A stretch of 64,000 bases of DNA, taken from Pseudomonadales bacterium (GTDB lineage Bacteria; Pseudomonadota; Gammaproteobacteria; Pseudomonadales; Azotimanducaceae). Both the position numbers and the translations under genes were made by a program. The notes under the pieces were generated by a model that was not told the origin of the DNA, ran no database searches, and saw only the letters and a program-made list of their open reading frames with translations. Shown here piece by piece: positions 17,906 through 28,382 of this stretch; position 1 is the stretch's first letter; each line of letters starts with the position of its first letter. The stretch covers positions 60,456-124,455 of the forward strand of contig JAHRVQ010000011.1 of assembly GCA_019090615.1 (NCBI GenBank). The letters are read 5' to 3'.

Positions 17906-20900
17906 ATGAGTGCAAATCAGGAATTTGTTGCGCTGGATTGGATTAAAGCCGATATAGCCGAAACGCTTCAACGTGCACAAAACTCCCTTGAAGCCGTTGC
18001 AGCTACTGCGGATGATGCGACTAGCATGCGTGTTTGTCTGACCGCAATACATCAGGTGCATGGCACGCTTAGGATGCTTCAAATAGAAGGTCCGACGGAA
18101 ATAGCCTTAGAAATGGAAGAGCTTGCTCAAGCACTGATGAATGATGTGGTGCCTGATCTTGAATATGCGCAAGAACTGTTAATGCAGGCAATATTGCAGT
18201 TGCCAGGTTATCTGAATCGAATTCAAAGAGAGCAGCAAGACATTCCAGAATTTGTGAATGCGCTGGTAAATAGCCTGCGAGTGGCGCGCGGCGAACCGGG
18301 GGCGTTGTCGGATGCTACCGATACTGATGAACTTGCTATTAGCCTTGATATGTTAAACAGCTTGCCGAGTCGAGAACTGGTTAAGGCATATCAACTTTCG
18401 GATGGACCGGCAACTTCTAAAAAGTTGCGTCGAAAGTATCAGAAGACACTGGTGTCATTACTCAGGAAAGAAGAGCCCAAAGCTAATCTGATGATAATGG
18501 GTCGGATTTTTTCCATGCTCAGGAAAATTGGTGGCGATTCTCCTATTGGGAAGTTTTCCCAAATGTTAATAGCGTTGATAGAAGGGATTGTGAAGGGGGC
18601 AATTAAACTTGATTCAAGCGTTGCAAAACAGCTGAGAGAAGTTGATGGCCTTTTAAAGACGTTGGTTGATAATAGTGAAGATGCATTGGCGACGCCGATT
18701 ACGGATAAATTGAGTCAAAATGTTTATGGACTGCTTCAGGAGGCAACCCGGCAGACACCCAAAATTGCCGCAGCTCTGGCCCGATTTTCAACCCCAGGCA
18801 GCCTGCCTACAGAGGAAATAGGCCAGCCTAATTTCGGCCCTGATGATGATACATTGGCAACAGTTGCGTCTATCCTGGTGGAAGAGTTTACTCATATCAC
18901 TGATAAGTTAGACCTCTATTTTTCAGCCTCAGAAAGGCCTAAAAACGAATTGTTAGCGTTGGTTCCATTGCTAGAAACAACAGCAAGTACCCTAAGCGTA
19001 TTAGGTTTAGATCAACATCGGGCTAGCGTTGAAGCTCAGGTGGCAGTAATAAAAACTTTTACGGCTGAAGTGGCCGAGCCAAATGATGAACAGTTGTTAG
19101 AAATAGCCAGTGTGTTGGTTGGAATCAAAGCGGAACTTAACCAAATGGTTGGGGTTGCTGGCAGTGATGATGAAACAGATAATTTTGGTGATTTGCAAGG
19201 AGCTGAGGCTACGGTAATTAGAGAAACTCGAATTAGTCTGGCGAGCTGTAAAGATGATATTGTTGATTATGTAAGCAGTAATTTTGTGCTTGATAAAATA
19301 GTACCCCTTGGTTCGACGTTGAGAGGATTGAGTGGTGGCTTGAGCATTGTTAACCAACCTCGCTCAGCGATTGTTCTAGAAGACTGTGCAAGCTATATTG
19401 ATACTATTGTATCAAATACTGAAAACCTGCCGGAACTGTCCGCTATGGATGATCTGGCGGACGCAATCGTGAGTATTGATTACTATCTCGAACGATTGCT
19501 TGAAAATGCCCATGATCCTTATCATCAGATGATCGATGTGGCTGAAACTGCCATAGGGAAACTGGGGTTTGGGGTCAAGGCTGCTTCTCTGCGAGCCGAA
19601 AACCTGGATTTGCCTGTAATACCTGGCGGCACGGAAATAGAGCCTGACAACCTTGGTCAAACAGACGTAAAACTACATTCGGAAGTAGCAGATGAAATAG
19701 GTGAAGAGCCTTCAGCGGATTTACATAAAGAGCCTTCAGCGGATTTACATAAAGAGCCCTCAGCGGATCTACACGAAGAGCCCTCAGCGGATTTACATAA
19801 AGAGCCCTCAGCTGCTCTAGATCAAGAGCCCTCAGCGGATCTACATAAAGAGCCTTCAGCGGATTTACATAAAGAGCCCTCAGCGGATTTACACGAAGAG
19901 CCCTCAGCGGATCTACATGAAGAGCCTTCAGCGGATACACATAAAGAGCCCTCAGCTGCTCCGCAGAAACAACCCGCAGATGAAATTGAACCGCTGATAG
20001 ATGAAGAGATTGTTGAAATATTTTTGGAGGAAGCAGACGAAGTTTTAACGCACCTGGCTGAACTGCTGCCTGGCTGGAAAAATTCAGCATCAGAAGATTT
20101 AACGCTTGAATTTAGGCGGGGGTTTCATACTTTAAAAGGCAGTGGGCGCATGGCCGGCGCAACGGTGGTAGCTGACTTGAGTTGGGCTATGGAAGATATG
20201 TTAGACCAGTTTTTGCAACCCGAACTGGAGGTGGCCCAAGATCTATATGCACTTGTAGCAGAGGTGCTGGCGCATTTAGCGGACGGTCTGAATTTATTCA
20301 AATGCAAAGATCAAGATAGTTTTTATATTGCCGACCTGTTAGAGCGAATCGAATTGCTAACGGCTGTCCCGGAAGGATTGGTACCTGCGGATTCAATTGG
20401 ATCCGAGTCTCAAATCGTTTCGCTGGAACAAAATAGTGCAGAAGACTCGGTAATTACAGAGACCTTGAATACCGAAGAATTGTCGGAGATGGCGTTAGAA
20501 AAGAATATTTTTGAGTTAGACAATTCTAGCACTGACATAGAAGAATCTGAGCCATTGGATAATGACTCAACGGTTATTGAGCTGTCAGATGATGTGTCTG
20601 ATTTTTCGATGGCAGAACTAGATGCTGAATTATCAGCGCTTAGTGTTGAGCAGGATGATGCGTTACATGATGGACTGCCGGATACTCTGTCAATAGATCT
20701 GGAATCCAGTTCTGCGGTGGTTAATCAAAGTGCAGCGGATCTTGATTTAGGTGACGCAGGTATTGATCTAAATGCAGCCGATCTTGATCTAAATGCAGTG
20801 GATCTTGATCTAAATAAAGTGGATCTAATCGATCCTGGTTTGGAGCAAAATAAAGCGCTTGATTTAGCCGCGTTGGATCAAGCAGAAGTTGCAGAGGTTG

Positions 20901-23900
20901 CAGAGGTTGCAGAAGTTATAGTTTCACAAGAGTACGATAGCGAATTAGATGATATCTTCGTTCAGGAATCCAGAAATAATGTCGAAAAAATACGCGCCTA
21001 TCTAGATACTGCGGGACCAGTCTCGACAGAATTAATTGGTGTTTTTCATATGCTAAAAGGCAGTGCAGGCACTGCAATTGTGCCGGTTATCGTTACAATC
21101 GCATCGCCATTAGAAGCACTATGTAAAAATTACCAGTCAGCTAATATAGAAGTCGGTGGTGATTTCGTCAGATTACTTGAATCTGCTGTGGCATTAATTG
21201 AAAAAGTTTTATCAGATCTATCTGAGCATCGATCTAACCTGGTTATGGCAGGTTTTCAGGAGCAATTGCAGGCATTAGAAACCTTTGTTGCTGACAGTTC
21301 GACGCCTACACCATTTGATTTCTCGAAAATTACCTTGCTTGGTCATGCAACAGAAATAATTAACACTTGGCCGACTGATTTTATCGCTAATATGCAGTCT
21401 GAGCTGGCCTTGATATTAGAACAATCAGGAGAAAAAGATCGACAATCGTTAGCTTCACTGACGGGGGTTTTGATTGGCGTATATGGTCAGATCGATGAAA
21501 AACCGGACGTTCAAAAACTTAATGTTTTGCGTGAAGCGCATGAAAATCTAGTCAGTATGCTGGATCGTATTGCTTCTAACCAGTCGTTAGACGATTCGAC
21601 CGAGCTTGTTGAAAGATTATTATCAATGATGCAGGAGGTTGTTGAAACAGACCAGGAGCTTCAACTTTTTGCGGCAGAAAGTTTTGATGCTTTAGCCTAC
21701 GTCAGTTTGATGCTGGTTGACTGGAGCCAGGACCTTAATAATCTTATTCCGCTTGAGCAAATTATTGATCGAGTGAGTCAGTTAGAAGCAGCTGCAGAAT
21801 CAAGACAGCAAACTGGTATTGCTAATCTTACTGAATGTTTATTGCAGCTATGTGAAGAAATTGTTGCTAATCGTCTGGTACCGAACCAGGAAGATGTGGC
21901 GCTGTTAGAGTCAGCCAGGGCGGAACTTATTGCTCAACTTGAAGCGCTACATTTGGGTCAGGAGCGGGAGCCAGACCATGTGATAAATGGTAATTTTCGA
22001 AATCGCCTGGAGAGTACCGCGATTTCCGCTGTTGCCTTTGATGAGTCAGGGGATGATATTGTTTTACCTGAAGATGATATCGATGAAGAAATACTAGAGT
22101 TATTTCTGGAAGAAGCTGAAGAATTAGTAGAAGTCATTGATGAGAGTATATTGATATGGACCGAAGACTCTACCCTGACGGTTCCGCTGGATAACCTGCT
22201 GCGCCATTTACATACCTTAAAAGGCGGTGCCAGATTGGCTGGGGTAAACTCGCTTGGAGAGTATGCGCATAATTTTGAAACTTTCCTTATCGCTGTGCAG
22301 AATAAATCTCAGGTACTGGACGATAATTTTTTTGGACTTGTGCATGTAAGACAAGACGAAATTATTAGGCGATTAGATATCTATGGTCGCATGGCGTCTG
22401 GAGAGGTATCAGCGGCAGAACTCGAGTCTTTACGTACAGAGCGTTCGATACCGATAGTTAATTTGAGAAGTGAGTCGATAACAGAGCCGGCGGCTATTAT
22501 CGTTGCTAATAAGACAGTAGCGGATTTGCCTCAGGATGATATTGATGAAGAAATATTGGCTATTTTTATCGAGGAGGCGGATGAGCTTATTGAAGCAATG
22601 GATGAGTGTATATTGGCGTGGGGTCAGGCACCGAATAGTGGCGAACATAGTGACAATTTGCTACGTCATTTACATACCTTAAAAGGGGGTGCGCGGCTGG
22701 CAGGACTAAACAGTCTGGGCGAATGCGCGCATAATTTTGAATCTTATTTGGCAGGTCTTGGAAATGCAACGATAACTTTTGATGAGGCTTTTTTTGGCTT
22801 GATTAATCAACTTCAGGATGACTTAACTGGCAGGGTCGATGTCTATAGGAAATTAACTCAAGGCGAAGCAACGGAGGCAGAGCTCGCTTCTTTGACGAGA
22901 TCAATTGATGCTGAAATTGAACCTGCCTCCACTTCGGGTATCTCGACTATTGATCCAGCGGCGACTAAAGCGCCCGTATCAGCCGAGGTCATACCCGGTC
23001 CCATGGATCAGTCCAACATTGGCATCACGCAAGCGTCCGAAATGGTTCGTGTGTCAGCGGATTTATTGGAAGAGCTGATTGGACTGGCAGGCGAATCTAA
23101 CATAACGCGAGGCAGAATAGAGCAGCAGATTAGTGACTTTGGTGAAGCCTTACAGGAGATGGAAGAAACTATTAAGCGTATAAGGGAGCAGGCGCGAAGA
23201 TTAGAAATAGAGGCTGAATCCAGGGAAACCCTATTTGGTAAAGGTCGTCGTGTCAGTAGTGAGTCGACTTTTGATGATCTTGAACTGGATCGATATACCA
23301 TGCTACAGGAAATATCGAGGACGCTGACTGAAGGCTCTTCTGATATGTTGGACCTTAAAGATACGTTGGTCAATAAAAGTCGCGACGCGGAAACTTTATT
23401 ACATCAACAAGCGCGTATTGGTAGTGAGTTGCAGGAGGGTTTGACACGGACTCGGATGGTGCCTTTTGCGAGATTGATACCAAGATTAAGAAGAATCGTA
23501 AGGCAAATTAGTGCAGAAGTGGGTAAGTCGGTTAAGTTTGATGCTTTTAATGTCGAAGGCGAACTTGACCGAAGTGTGCTGGAGCGTATTGTTGCGCCGC
23601 TTGAGCATATGTTGCGAAATGCTGTGGATCATGGCATCGAGTCGACTGAGATAAGGTTGCAGGCGGGTAAGCCCGAAACAGGTCGAGTTAACCTCAGGTT
23701 ATCTCGTGAAGGAGGGTATGTGGTGCTTACTATAGGTGATGATGGGGCCGGTATTGATGTGGTAGCGGTTCGTCAAAAAGCGATTGAAAGGGGCATTATT
23801 ACTGCTGATTCGGCGGCAACTGATACGGAAATTAAGCAATTTATATTGGATGCTGGTTTTAGCACGGCAGAAAAGCTGACCCAGATATCGGGCAGAGGTG

Positions 23901-24856
23901 TTGGGCTGGATGTGGTTAAAAGTGAAATTAAACAACTGGGCGGTACAGTAACTATTGATTCTACTTACGGGGTGGGTACAGAATTTACGATTCGCATACC
24001 TTTTACCGTGTCCATCAATAGAGCCTTGATGGTGGTGGTGCAGGATGAGACCTTTGCTGTACCTTTAAATACCATTGAAGGTATTGTTAGAGTCAGCCCG
24101 TATGAGTTGGAGGCCTATTACCAGCCGGATGGGCCGAGTTTTGAATATGCAGGATTGCCCTATTCTTTATCCTATATGGGCAAGTTTCTGGAAAGATCGC
24201 CGGAGCCCGTGTTGACGGGGCTAGTATCCCCTTTGCCCGTAGTACTGGCCCGCAGTGGTGATCAATCGATAGCGTTACAGGTAGATCGGGTTATAGGTTC
24301 ACGTGAAGTAGTTGTAAAGACATTGGGTCCACAGTTTAATGAAGTAGGTGGAATCTCCGGTGCTACTATTCTTGGTGATGGCAGTGTGGTGGTTATATTG
24401 GATGTGATTGCACTAGTTAGGCGGCACAATAATCGCAATGAAATTGAACCGAAAAATATTGCCACAGAATCGAAAGTGAAAATGCCAAAAATTATGATCG
24501 TTGATGATTCTGTGACTGTTCGAAAAGTGACCTCCAGGTTACTTGAGCGTCAGGGTTGGGAAACTATTACGGCTAAAGATGGTATCGATGCGGTAGATTT
24601 GTTGCAGGAAATTAGTCCTGATGTCATGTTGCTTGATATAGAGATGCCCAGGATGGACGGCTTTGAGGTTTTACGAACAGTGCGCCGAAATCCTCGACTG
24701 GAAAATTTGCCTATTGTGATGATTACTTCTCGTACCGGTGAAAAACACCAGCAACAAGCAATGGAATTAGGCGTTAACCGGTTTTTAGGTAAGCCTTTTC
24801 AGGAATCGAATTTGATTGAAATCATTGAAGAACTCATGGAAGAGGTGGCTAGTTAG
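17906..24856 (+). CDS. chpA: Giant hybrid chemotaxis kinase ChpA (PilL)
   Basis: Central histidine kinase of the Pil-Chp system; passes phosphate to PilG and PilH. 2316 residues. From the N-terminus: a degenerate Hpt-like helix (VHGTLRM, His52); a helical region; an eleven-copy octapeptide linker (601-688); Hpt domains with likely phospho-His at 741 (FHTLKGSGRMAG), 1048 (FHMLKGSAGTA), 1436 and 1590 (both HTLKGGARLAG); dimerisation helices from about 1712; HATPase with N-box LRNAVDHGIES (about 1903), G1 GDDGAGID (about 1944) and G2 GRGVGLDVV (about 1996); CheW-like domain from about 2036; receiver from about 2195 with Asp2244. Acidic low-complexity linkers (around 880-1010) separate Hpt domains. 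The catalytic core looks intact. chpC follows after 3 bases. Confidence 0.96.
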   Translation: MSANQEFVALDWIKADIAETLQRAQNSLEAVAATADDATSMRVCLTAIHQVHGTLRMLQIEGPTEIALEMEELAQALMNDVVPDLEYAQELLMQAILQLPGYLNRIQREQQDIPEFVNALVNSLRVARGEPGALSDATDTDELAISLDMLNSLPSRELVKAYQLSDGPATSKKLRRKYQKTLVSLLRKEEPKANLMIMGRIFSMLRKIGGDSPIGKFSQMLIALIEGIVKGAIKLDSSVAKQLREVDGLLKTLVDNSEDALATPITDKLSQNVYGLLQEATRQTPKIAAALARFSTPGSLPTEEIGQPNFGPDDDTLATVASILVEEFTHITDKLDLYFSASERPKNELLALVPLLETTASTLSVLGLDQHRASVEAQVAVIKTFTAEVAEPNDEQLLEIASVLVGIKAELNQMVGVAGSDDETDNFGDLQGAEATVIRETRISLASCKDDIVDYVSSNFVLDKIVPLGSTLRGLSGGLSIVNQPRSAIVLEDCASYIDTIVSNTENLPELSAMDDLADAIVSIDYYLERLLENAHDPYHQMIDVAETAIGKLGFGVKAASLRAENLDLPVIPGGTEIEPDNLGQTDVKLHSEVADEIGEEPSADLHKEPSADLHKEPSADLHEEPSADLHKEPSAALDQEPSADLHKEPSADLHKEPSADLHEEPSADLHEEPSADTHKEPSAAPQKQPADEIEPLIDEEIVEIFLEEADEVLTHLAELLPGWKNSASEDLTLEFRRGFHTLKGSGRMAGATVVADLSWAMEDMLDQFLQPELEVAQDLYALVAEVLAHLADGLNLFKCKDQDSFYIADLLERIELLTAVPEGLVPADSIGSESQIVSLEQNSAEDSVITETLNTEELSEMALEKNIFELDNSSTDIEESEPLDNDSTVIELSDDVSDFSMAELDAELSALSVEQDDALHDGLPDTLSIDLESSSAVVNQSAADLDLGDAGIDLNAADLDLNAVDLDLNKVDLIDPGLEQNKALDLAALDQAEVAEVAEVAEVIVSQEYDSELDDIFVQESRNNVEKIRAYLDTAGPVSTELIGVFHMLKGSAGTAIVPVIVTIASPLEALCKNYQSANIEVGGDFVRLLESAVALIEKVLSDLSEHRSNLVMAGFQEQLQALETFVADSSTPTPFDFSKITLLGHATEIINTWPTDFIANMQSELALILEQSGEKDRQSLASLTGVLIGVYGQIDEKPDVQKLNVLREAHENLVSMLDRIASNQSLDDSTELVERLLSMMQEVVETDQELQLFAAESFDALAYVSLMLVDWSQDLNNLIPLEQIIDRVSQLEAAAESRQQTGIANLTECLLQLCEEIVANRLVPNQEDVALLESARAELIAQLEALHLGQEREPDHVINGNFRNRLESTAISAVAFDESGDDIVLPEDDIDEEILELFLEEAEELVEVIDESILIWTEDSTLTVPLDNLLRHLHTLKGGARLAGVNSLGEYAHNFETFLIAVQNKSQVLDDNFFGLVHVRQDEIIRRLDIYGRMASGEVSAAELESLRTERSIPIVNLRSESITEPAAIIVANKTVADLPQDDIDEEILAIFIEEADELIEAMDECILAWGQAPNSGEHSDNLLRHLHTLKGGARLAGLNSLGECAHNFESYLAGLGNATITFDEAFFGLINQLQDDLTGRVDVYRKLTQGEATEAELASLTRSIDAEIEPASTSGISTIDPAATKAPVSAEVIPGPMDQSNIGITQASEMVRVSADLLEELIGLAGESNITRGRIEQQISDFGEALQEMEETIKRIREQARRLEIEAESRETLFGKGRRVSSESTFDDLELDRYTMLQEISRTLTEGSSDMLDLKDTLVNKSRDAETLLHQQARIGSELQEGLTRTRMVPFARLIPRLRRIVRQISAEVGKSVKFDAFNVEGELDRSVLERIVAPLEHMLRNAVDHGIESTEIRLQAGKPETGRVNLRLSREGGYVVLTIGDDGAGIDVVAVRQKAIERGIITADSAATDTEIKQFILDAGFSTAEKLTQISGRGVGLDVVKSEIKQLGGTVTIDSTYGVGTEFTIRIPFTVSINRALMVVVQDETFAVPLNTIEGIVRVSPYELEAYYQPDGPSFEYAGLPYSLSYMGKFLERSPEPVLTGLVSPLPVVLARSGDQSIALQVDRVIGSREVVVKTLGPQFNEVGGISGATILGDGSVVVILDVIALVRRHNNRNEIEPKNIATESKVKMPKIMIVDDSVTVRKVTSRLLERQGWETITAKDGIDAVDLLQEISPDVMLLDIEMPRMDGFEVLRTVRRNPRLENLPIVMITSRTGEKHQQQAMELGVNRFLGKPFQESNLIEIIEELMEEVAS
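19706..19969 (+). repeat. Eleven 24-bp in-frame repeats in chpA (EPSADLHK octapeptides)
   Basis: Codons 601-688 of chpA are eleven consecutive octapeptides of the form EPSA-DLHK, with variants DLHE, ALDQ, DTHK and APQK. Copies differ at only a few bases, including synonymous changes (CCT/CCC, TTA/CTA), so they arose by repeated recent duplication and were then kept in frame. They connect the N-terminal region to the Hpt domain at His741 and are predicted flexible. Confidence 0.97.
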
Positions 24857-24859
24857 CAT

Positions 24860-25330
24860 ATGGAAGAGCTAGTTGATGAATTGCCAACGTTTGTTGTCCC
24901 TTTACAGAAAAGCAGTATATTGATACCGAATGCGTCAGTGGCTGAAATTATTCCTTATGAACCTTTGCAAAGGGTTCAAGGTACACCGGATTGGTTCCTT
25001 GGGTTTTTGGGTTGGCGAGGGATACAGGTGCCGGTTGCTTCTTTTGAAATGCTCACCATTGAGAAAGCAAGTTTTTCGTTGGTGAGTGTGTCTTCGGCCA
25101 GTTTGGTTGTATTGCATGCCATCGGCCAGAATTCAGAATTTGAATATACGGCTATCGTTGCCCAGGCATTGCCAGAATTAGTGCAACTATTGTCTGCTCA
25201 ACTGATCACGACGACTGAACCGGCAGCCAGGACTGAATTAACTAAGGCATTGTATTTTGGTCAACTAATGTCAATTCCTGATTTTGATTATATTGAAAGT
25301 AAAATTCAGGGCGTGGCATTTTCAGGGTGA
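24860..25330 (+). CDS. chpC: CheW-like accessory protein ChpC
   Basis: A 156-residue CheW-domain protein. Motifs FVVPLQKSSILIPNASVAEI, WFLGFLGWRGIQVPVASFEM and the C-terminal beta segments fit ChpC, a second adaptor thought to link extra receptors to ChpA. It starts 3 bases after chpA. In Pseudomonas a chpB methylesterase lies between chpA and chpC; here it is missing. The cluster ends here, facing rsmE. Confidence 0.85.
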   Translation: MEELVDELPTFVVPLQKSSILIPNASVAEIIPYEPLQRVQGTPDWFLGFLGWRGIQVPVASFEMLTIEKASFSLVSVSSASLVVLHAIGQNSEFEYTAIVAQALPELVQLLSAQLITTTEPAARTELTKALYFGQLMSIPDFDYIESKIQGVAFSG

Positions 25331-25365
25331 ATCAGGGTGGATCTGGGTAGAGTCCAGGCGCAAGC

Positions 25366-26103
25366 TTAAAAATTGGACAAGTCTCCCCATTTGGCCTGTA
25401 CCAGAGTAGTCAGTGCGATGGTGGCAGTTTCTGTGCGTAGTATTCGAGGCCCCAGGTTTATGGCGGTAAATTGCATCTCCTGCGCTCTTTCAATTTCTGT
25501 TGTTGAAAAGCCGCCTTCTGGTCCGATGGCTACTACGACCTGAGATGGAATCAGCTTGAGTTGTGATAAATCTACGCCGAGCGCATGGGCCTCTGGAATC
25601 GCAATAAGACGTAGATCGAAGTTGCTACAGTGCCAATCAGTAAACCTGACCGCAGGTTTGATTGTTGGTATTGAGTTAGAACCACATTGCTCACAGGCGC
25701 TATTGGCTACCTGTTGCCAGTGGCGCATCTTTTTTTCGAGATTCCTGGTGGGTATAGAAGTGTTGTCACAATTTAAGGGCTGAATACTGGTAACCCCTAA
25801 TTCGGTAGCCTTCTGGATAGCGTAGTCCATTGCATCGCGTTTAATAAGGGCCAGTCCGATTTCGATATTCAACTTTGAATTTTTATTCAAATGCGTGAAA
25901 TTTTCGAGCTGAATAGTTACTTTTGCGCGACTGATTTTTTCAATATGGCCGGCATATTCACCGCCAAGGCCATTAAATACTATTAATGGCGCGCCAGTTT
26001 TAAGACGGAGGACATGTGAGACGTAATGGGCGCGATCAGAATCGAGTTGAACTGGGTGTGCCAGATCAAGTGATTGATCGACATATATTCGTGATATCCG
26101 CAT
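25366..26103 (-). CDS. rsmE: 16S rRNA (uracil-1498-N3)-methyltransferase
   Basis: SPOUT-class methyltransferase that forms m3U1498 in 16S rRNA. The 245 residues start with the PUA-like domain (MRISRIYVDQSL, YVSHVLRLKTGAPLIVFNG) and end with the knotted domain motifs ALIKRDAMDYAIQKATELGV, VAIGPEGGFSTTEIE and LGPRILRTETA. All family motifs are present. It faces chpC and precedes metF on the same strand, 55 bases apart. Confidence 0.96.
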   Translation of the reverse strand: MRISRIYVDQSLDLAHPVQLDSDRAHYVSHVLRLKTGAPLIVFNGLGGEYAGHIEKISRAKVTIQLENFTHLNKNSKLNIEIGLALIKRDAMDYAIQKATELGVTSIQPLNCDNTSIPTRNLEKKMRHWQQVANSACEQCGSNSIPTIKPAVRFTDWHCSNFDLRLIAIPEAHALGVDLSQLKLIPSQVVVAIGPEGGFSTTEIERAQEMQFTAINLGPRILRTETATIALTTLVQAKWGDLSNF

Positions 26104-26158
26104 TCAAAAACCCCATACAATAACCAGCAAGAAAGGTCTGGCTACATTTGTGTTGGGC

Positions 26159-27007
26159 CTAGTCAATCCCTAGATTATGCCATAATTTGAGTGTTGGCAC
26201 TGATTGGTTCAAGGTATAAAAATGTAGACCAGGTGCGCCGCCGGCAAGTAATTGTTCGCAGAGTCGGGTTACTACCTCTTCACCAAAGCTCTTCAGGCTG
26301 ACAGGGTCATCCTGGTAAGTCTCAAGGTTTAGCCGTATCCAACGGGGTATATCGGCACCACAATTGTCGGAAAATCTAACCAGCGTCTTGAAATTAGTCA
26401 GCGGCATTATGCCCGGTACAATAGGAATGTCGATTTGTAATTGGGCGCAGGCATTAATAAACCGAAAGTAGGCTTCTGGATTGTAAAAATATTGAGTAAT
26501 GGCGCTATTCGCACCGGCATCGACTTTTTGTTTAAAATATCCCAGGTCAGATGTGACGTCCTTTGAGTCTGGATGAATCTCGGGATAGGCAGCGACTTCG
26601 ATGTGAAAATGGTCGCCAGTTTTTTCGCGTATAAATTTTACAAGTTCATTGGCAAAGGTCATTTTAACAGATGCACCAATGCCTGAAGGCACGTCTCCAC
26701 GGAGTGCTACTACGCGTTTAATGCCGGCTTCTTTGTAGTCATTAAGTAAGGTTTCAATTTTTTCTGGGTCATCCCCACCAAAAGATAAATGCGGCGCGAC
26801 TGCCGAACCAGATCCTTGAATATTAAGCACGGCCTGTTTGGTGCCGTCTTTGGTTGAACCACCGGCACCATAGGTCACGGAAAAAAAGTGCGGCTTAAGT
26901 TTCTGTAATCGCTGATGAACCAGGTTTAATTTTTCGATCGCAGCGTCACTTTTAGGTGCAGAGAATTCGCAACTAAAATGTTTCGGATGTTTTTCCTGGG
27001 GATTCAC
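26159..27007 (-). CDS. metF: 5,10-methylenetetrahydrofolate reductase
   Basis: FAD-dependent reductase that supplies 5-methyltetrahydrofolate for methionine synthesis. The 282 residues contain FSCEFSAPKS, FFSVTYGAGGSTKDGT, RVVALRGDVPSG and GANSAITQYFYNPEAYFRF, then VPGIMPLTNF. Start is GTG. It ends 12 bases after metK, so metK-metF form a methyl-cycle operon; ahcY, often between them, is absent. Confidence 0.95.
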   Translation of the reverse strand: MNPQEKHPKHFSCEFSAPKSDAAIEKLNLVHQRLQKLKPHFFSVTYGAGGSTKDGTKQAVLNIQGSGSAVAPHLSFGGDDPEKIETLLNDYKEAGIKRVVALRGDVPSGIGASVKMTFANELVKFIREKTGDHFHIEVAAYPEIHPDSKDVTSDLGYFKQKVDAGANSAITQYFYNPEAYFRFINACAQLQIDIPIVPGIMPLTNFKTLVRFSDNCGADIPRWIRLNLETYQDDPVSLKSFGEEVVTRLCEQLLAGGAPGLHFYTLNQSVPTLKLWHNLGID

Positions 27008-27019
27008 TGTAATGGCCTT

Positions 27020-28174
27020 TTAAAGTGCTTTTGCAAGGTCTGCCGCTTTATCAGTTTTTTCCCAGGTAAAGGTTTCTTCCTCGCGGCCAAAATGGCCATA
27101 GGCTGCGGTGGTTCTGAAAATAGGCCGCTTCAGGTCAAGCATTGCGATTAGACCTTTGGGTCTTAAATCGAAGTGTTGGCTGACCAGTGCTTCTATTTGA
27201 GTGTCAGGCAATTTGCCTGTGCCGAATGTCTCGATGTTGATAGAGGTGGGTTCGGCGACGCCAATGGCATAAGATATTTGAATTTCGCAGCGATCCGCGA
27301 GGCCGGCAGCGACGATATTTTTCGCAACATAACGTCCCGCATAGGCAGCGCTTCGGTCAACCTTGGAAGGGTCCTTGCCGGAAAAAGCACCGCCACCATG
27401 CCGTGCCATACCGCCATAGGTATCGACGATAATCTTGCGTCCAGTGAGACCGCAGTCACCTACTGGGCCGCCGATGACAAAGTTGCCAGTGGGGTTGATA
27501 TGGTATTTGGTGCCTTCATGTAACCAGTTTGCAGGTAGAACAGGCTTGATTATTTCTTCCATTACAGCTTCACGCAGCGCTGATAATGAAATGTCTGGGT
27601 CGTGCTGGGTAGATAGTACGACGGCATCAATGCCGTTAGGCGTGCCAGCTTCATCGTAGCTAAAACTCACCTGGCTTTTTGCATCAGGACGCAGAAAAGT
27701 GAGTTTGCCAGACTTGCGAACATCCGCTTGTTTTTTTACTAATTGGTGGGAGAAGTCAATGGGCGCAGGCATTAAAACTTCTGTTTCATTGGTTGCGTAG
27801 CCAAACATCATGCCCTGGTCGCCAGCGCCCTGCTCATGTTCAGTGGATTCGTCAACGCCCATGGCAATGTCGGGCGATTGTTTACCGATGGCATTAATAA
27901 TGGCACAGGATTCGCCATCGAAACCTACTGCAGAACTGTTATAACCGATATCTAGAATGACTTCGCGGCAGACTGACTCAAAGTCGATTGAGGCATGAGT
28001 AGTGATTTCTCCAGCTAGCACGACCATACCGGTTTTTACCATGGTTTCACAAGCAACTCGCGCTTCACTATCTTCTGCAAGGATAGCGTCTAATATTGCA
28101 TCAGAAATTTGATCGGCCATTTTGTCTGGATGGCCTTCCGAAACTGACTCTGAAGTAAAAGTTCTGTTTGCCAT
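27020..28174 (-). CDS. metK: S-adenosylmethionine synthetase
   Basis: Makes S-adenosylmethionine from methionine and ATP. The start at 28174 gives [22 protein letters not shown]..., matching the family; the frame extends 11 codons further upstream without support. Motifs [12 protein letters not shown] and [19 protein letters not shown] bind ATP and phosphate. 384 residues. The 208-base region up to tkt carries both divergent promoters; I see no convincing SAM riboswitch. Confidence 0.97.
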   Translation of the reverse strand: MANRTFTSESVSEGHPDKMADQISDAILDAILAEDSEARVACETMVKTGMVVLAGEITTHASIDFESVCREVILDIGYNSSAVGFDGESCAIINAIGKQSPDIAMGVDESTEHEQGAGDQGMMFGYATNETEVLMPAPIDFSHQLVKKQADVRKSGKLTFLRPDAKSQVSFSYDEAGTPNGIDAVVLSTQHDPDISLSALREAVMEEIIKPVLPANWLHEGTKYHINPTGNFVIGGPVGDCGLTGRKIIVDTYGGMARHGGGAFSGKDPSKVDRSAAYAGRYVAKNIVAAGLADRCEIQISYAIGVAEPTSINIETFGTGKLPDTQIEALVSQHFDLRPKGLIAMLDLKRPIFRTTAAYGHFGREEETFTWEKTDKAADLAKAL

Positions 28175-28382
28175 GGGAATATATTCTTTAATGTCAATAA
28201 AGATCATATTCTACCGGTTCAGTTAAAATATTCCCATACCCAAGTACATGAGGAAGACTCAAGACAGGATTTAGTTTTGCTCATGAAAAATATTGCTATT
28301 AACACTATTATTGTTTGATGTAACCGCGATGCTGAGGGAAAATGGCGGCCTTTCAACATTTGTATAAACGGGCTCTCCTGCA

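Noticed and set aside
19706..19969. Possible CRISPR array inside chpA
   Set aside because: Continuous in-frame repeat with no spacers; it is a protein linker.
19575..20090. 171-codon open frame on the - strand
   Set aside because: It lies antisense to the chpA octapeptide repeats and simply mirrors their 24-bp periodicity; no start context or family match.
27173..27659. Several open frames opposite metK
   Set aside because: They overlap a strongly conserved gene and have no recognisable domain.
28175..28382. SAM riboswitch upstream of metK
   Set aside because: No pairing pattern or conserved core seen; the spacer is too short and unstructured by eye.
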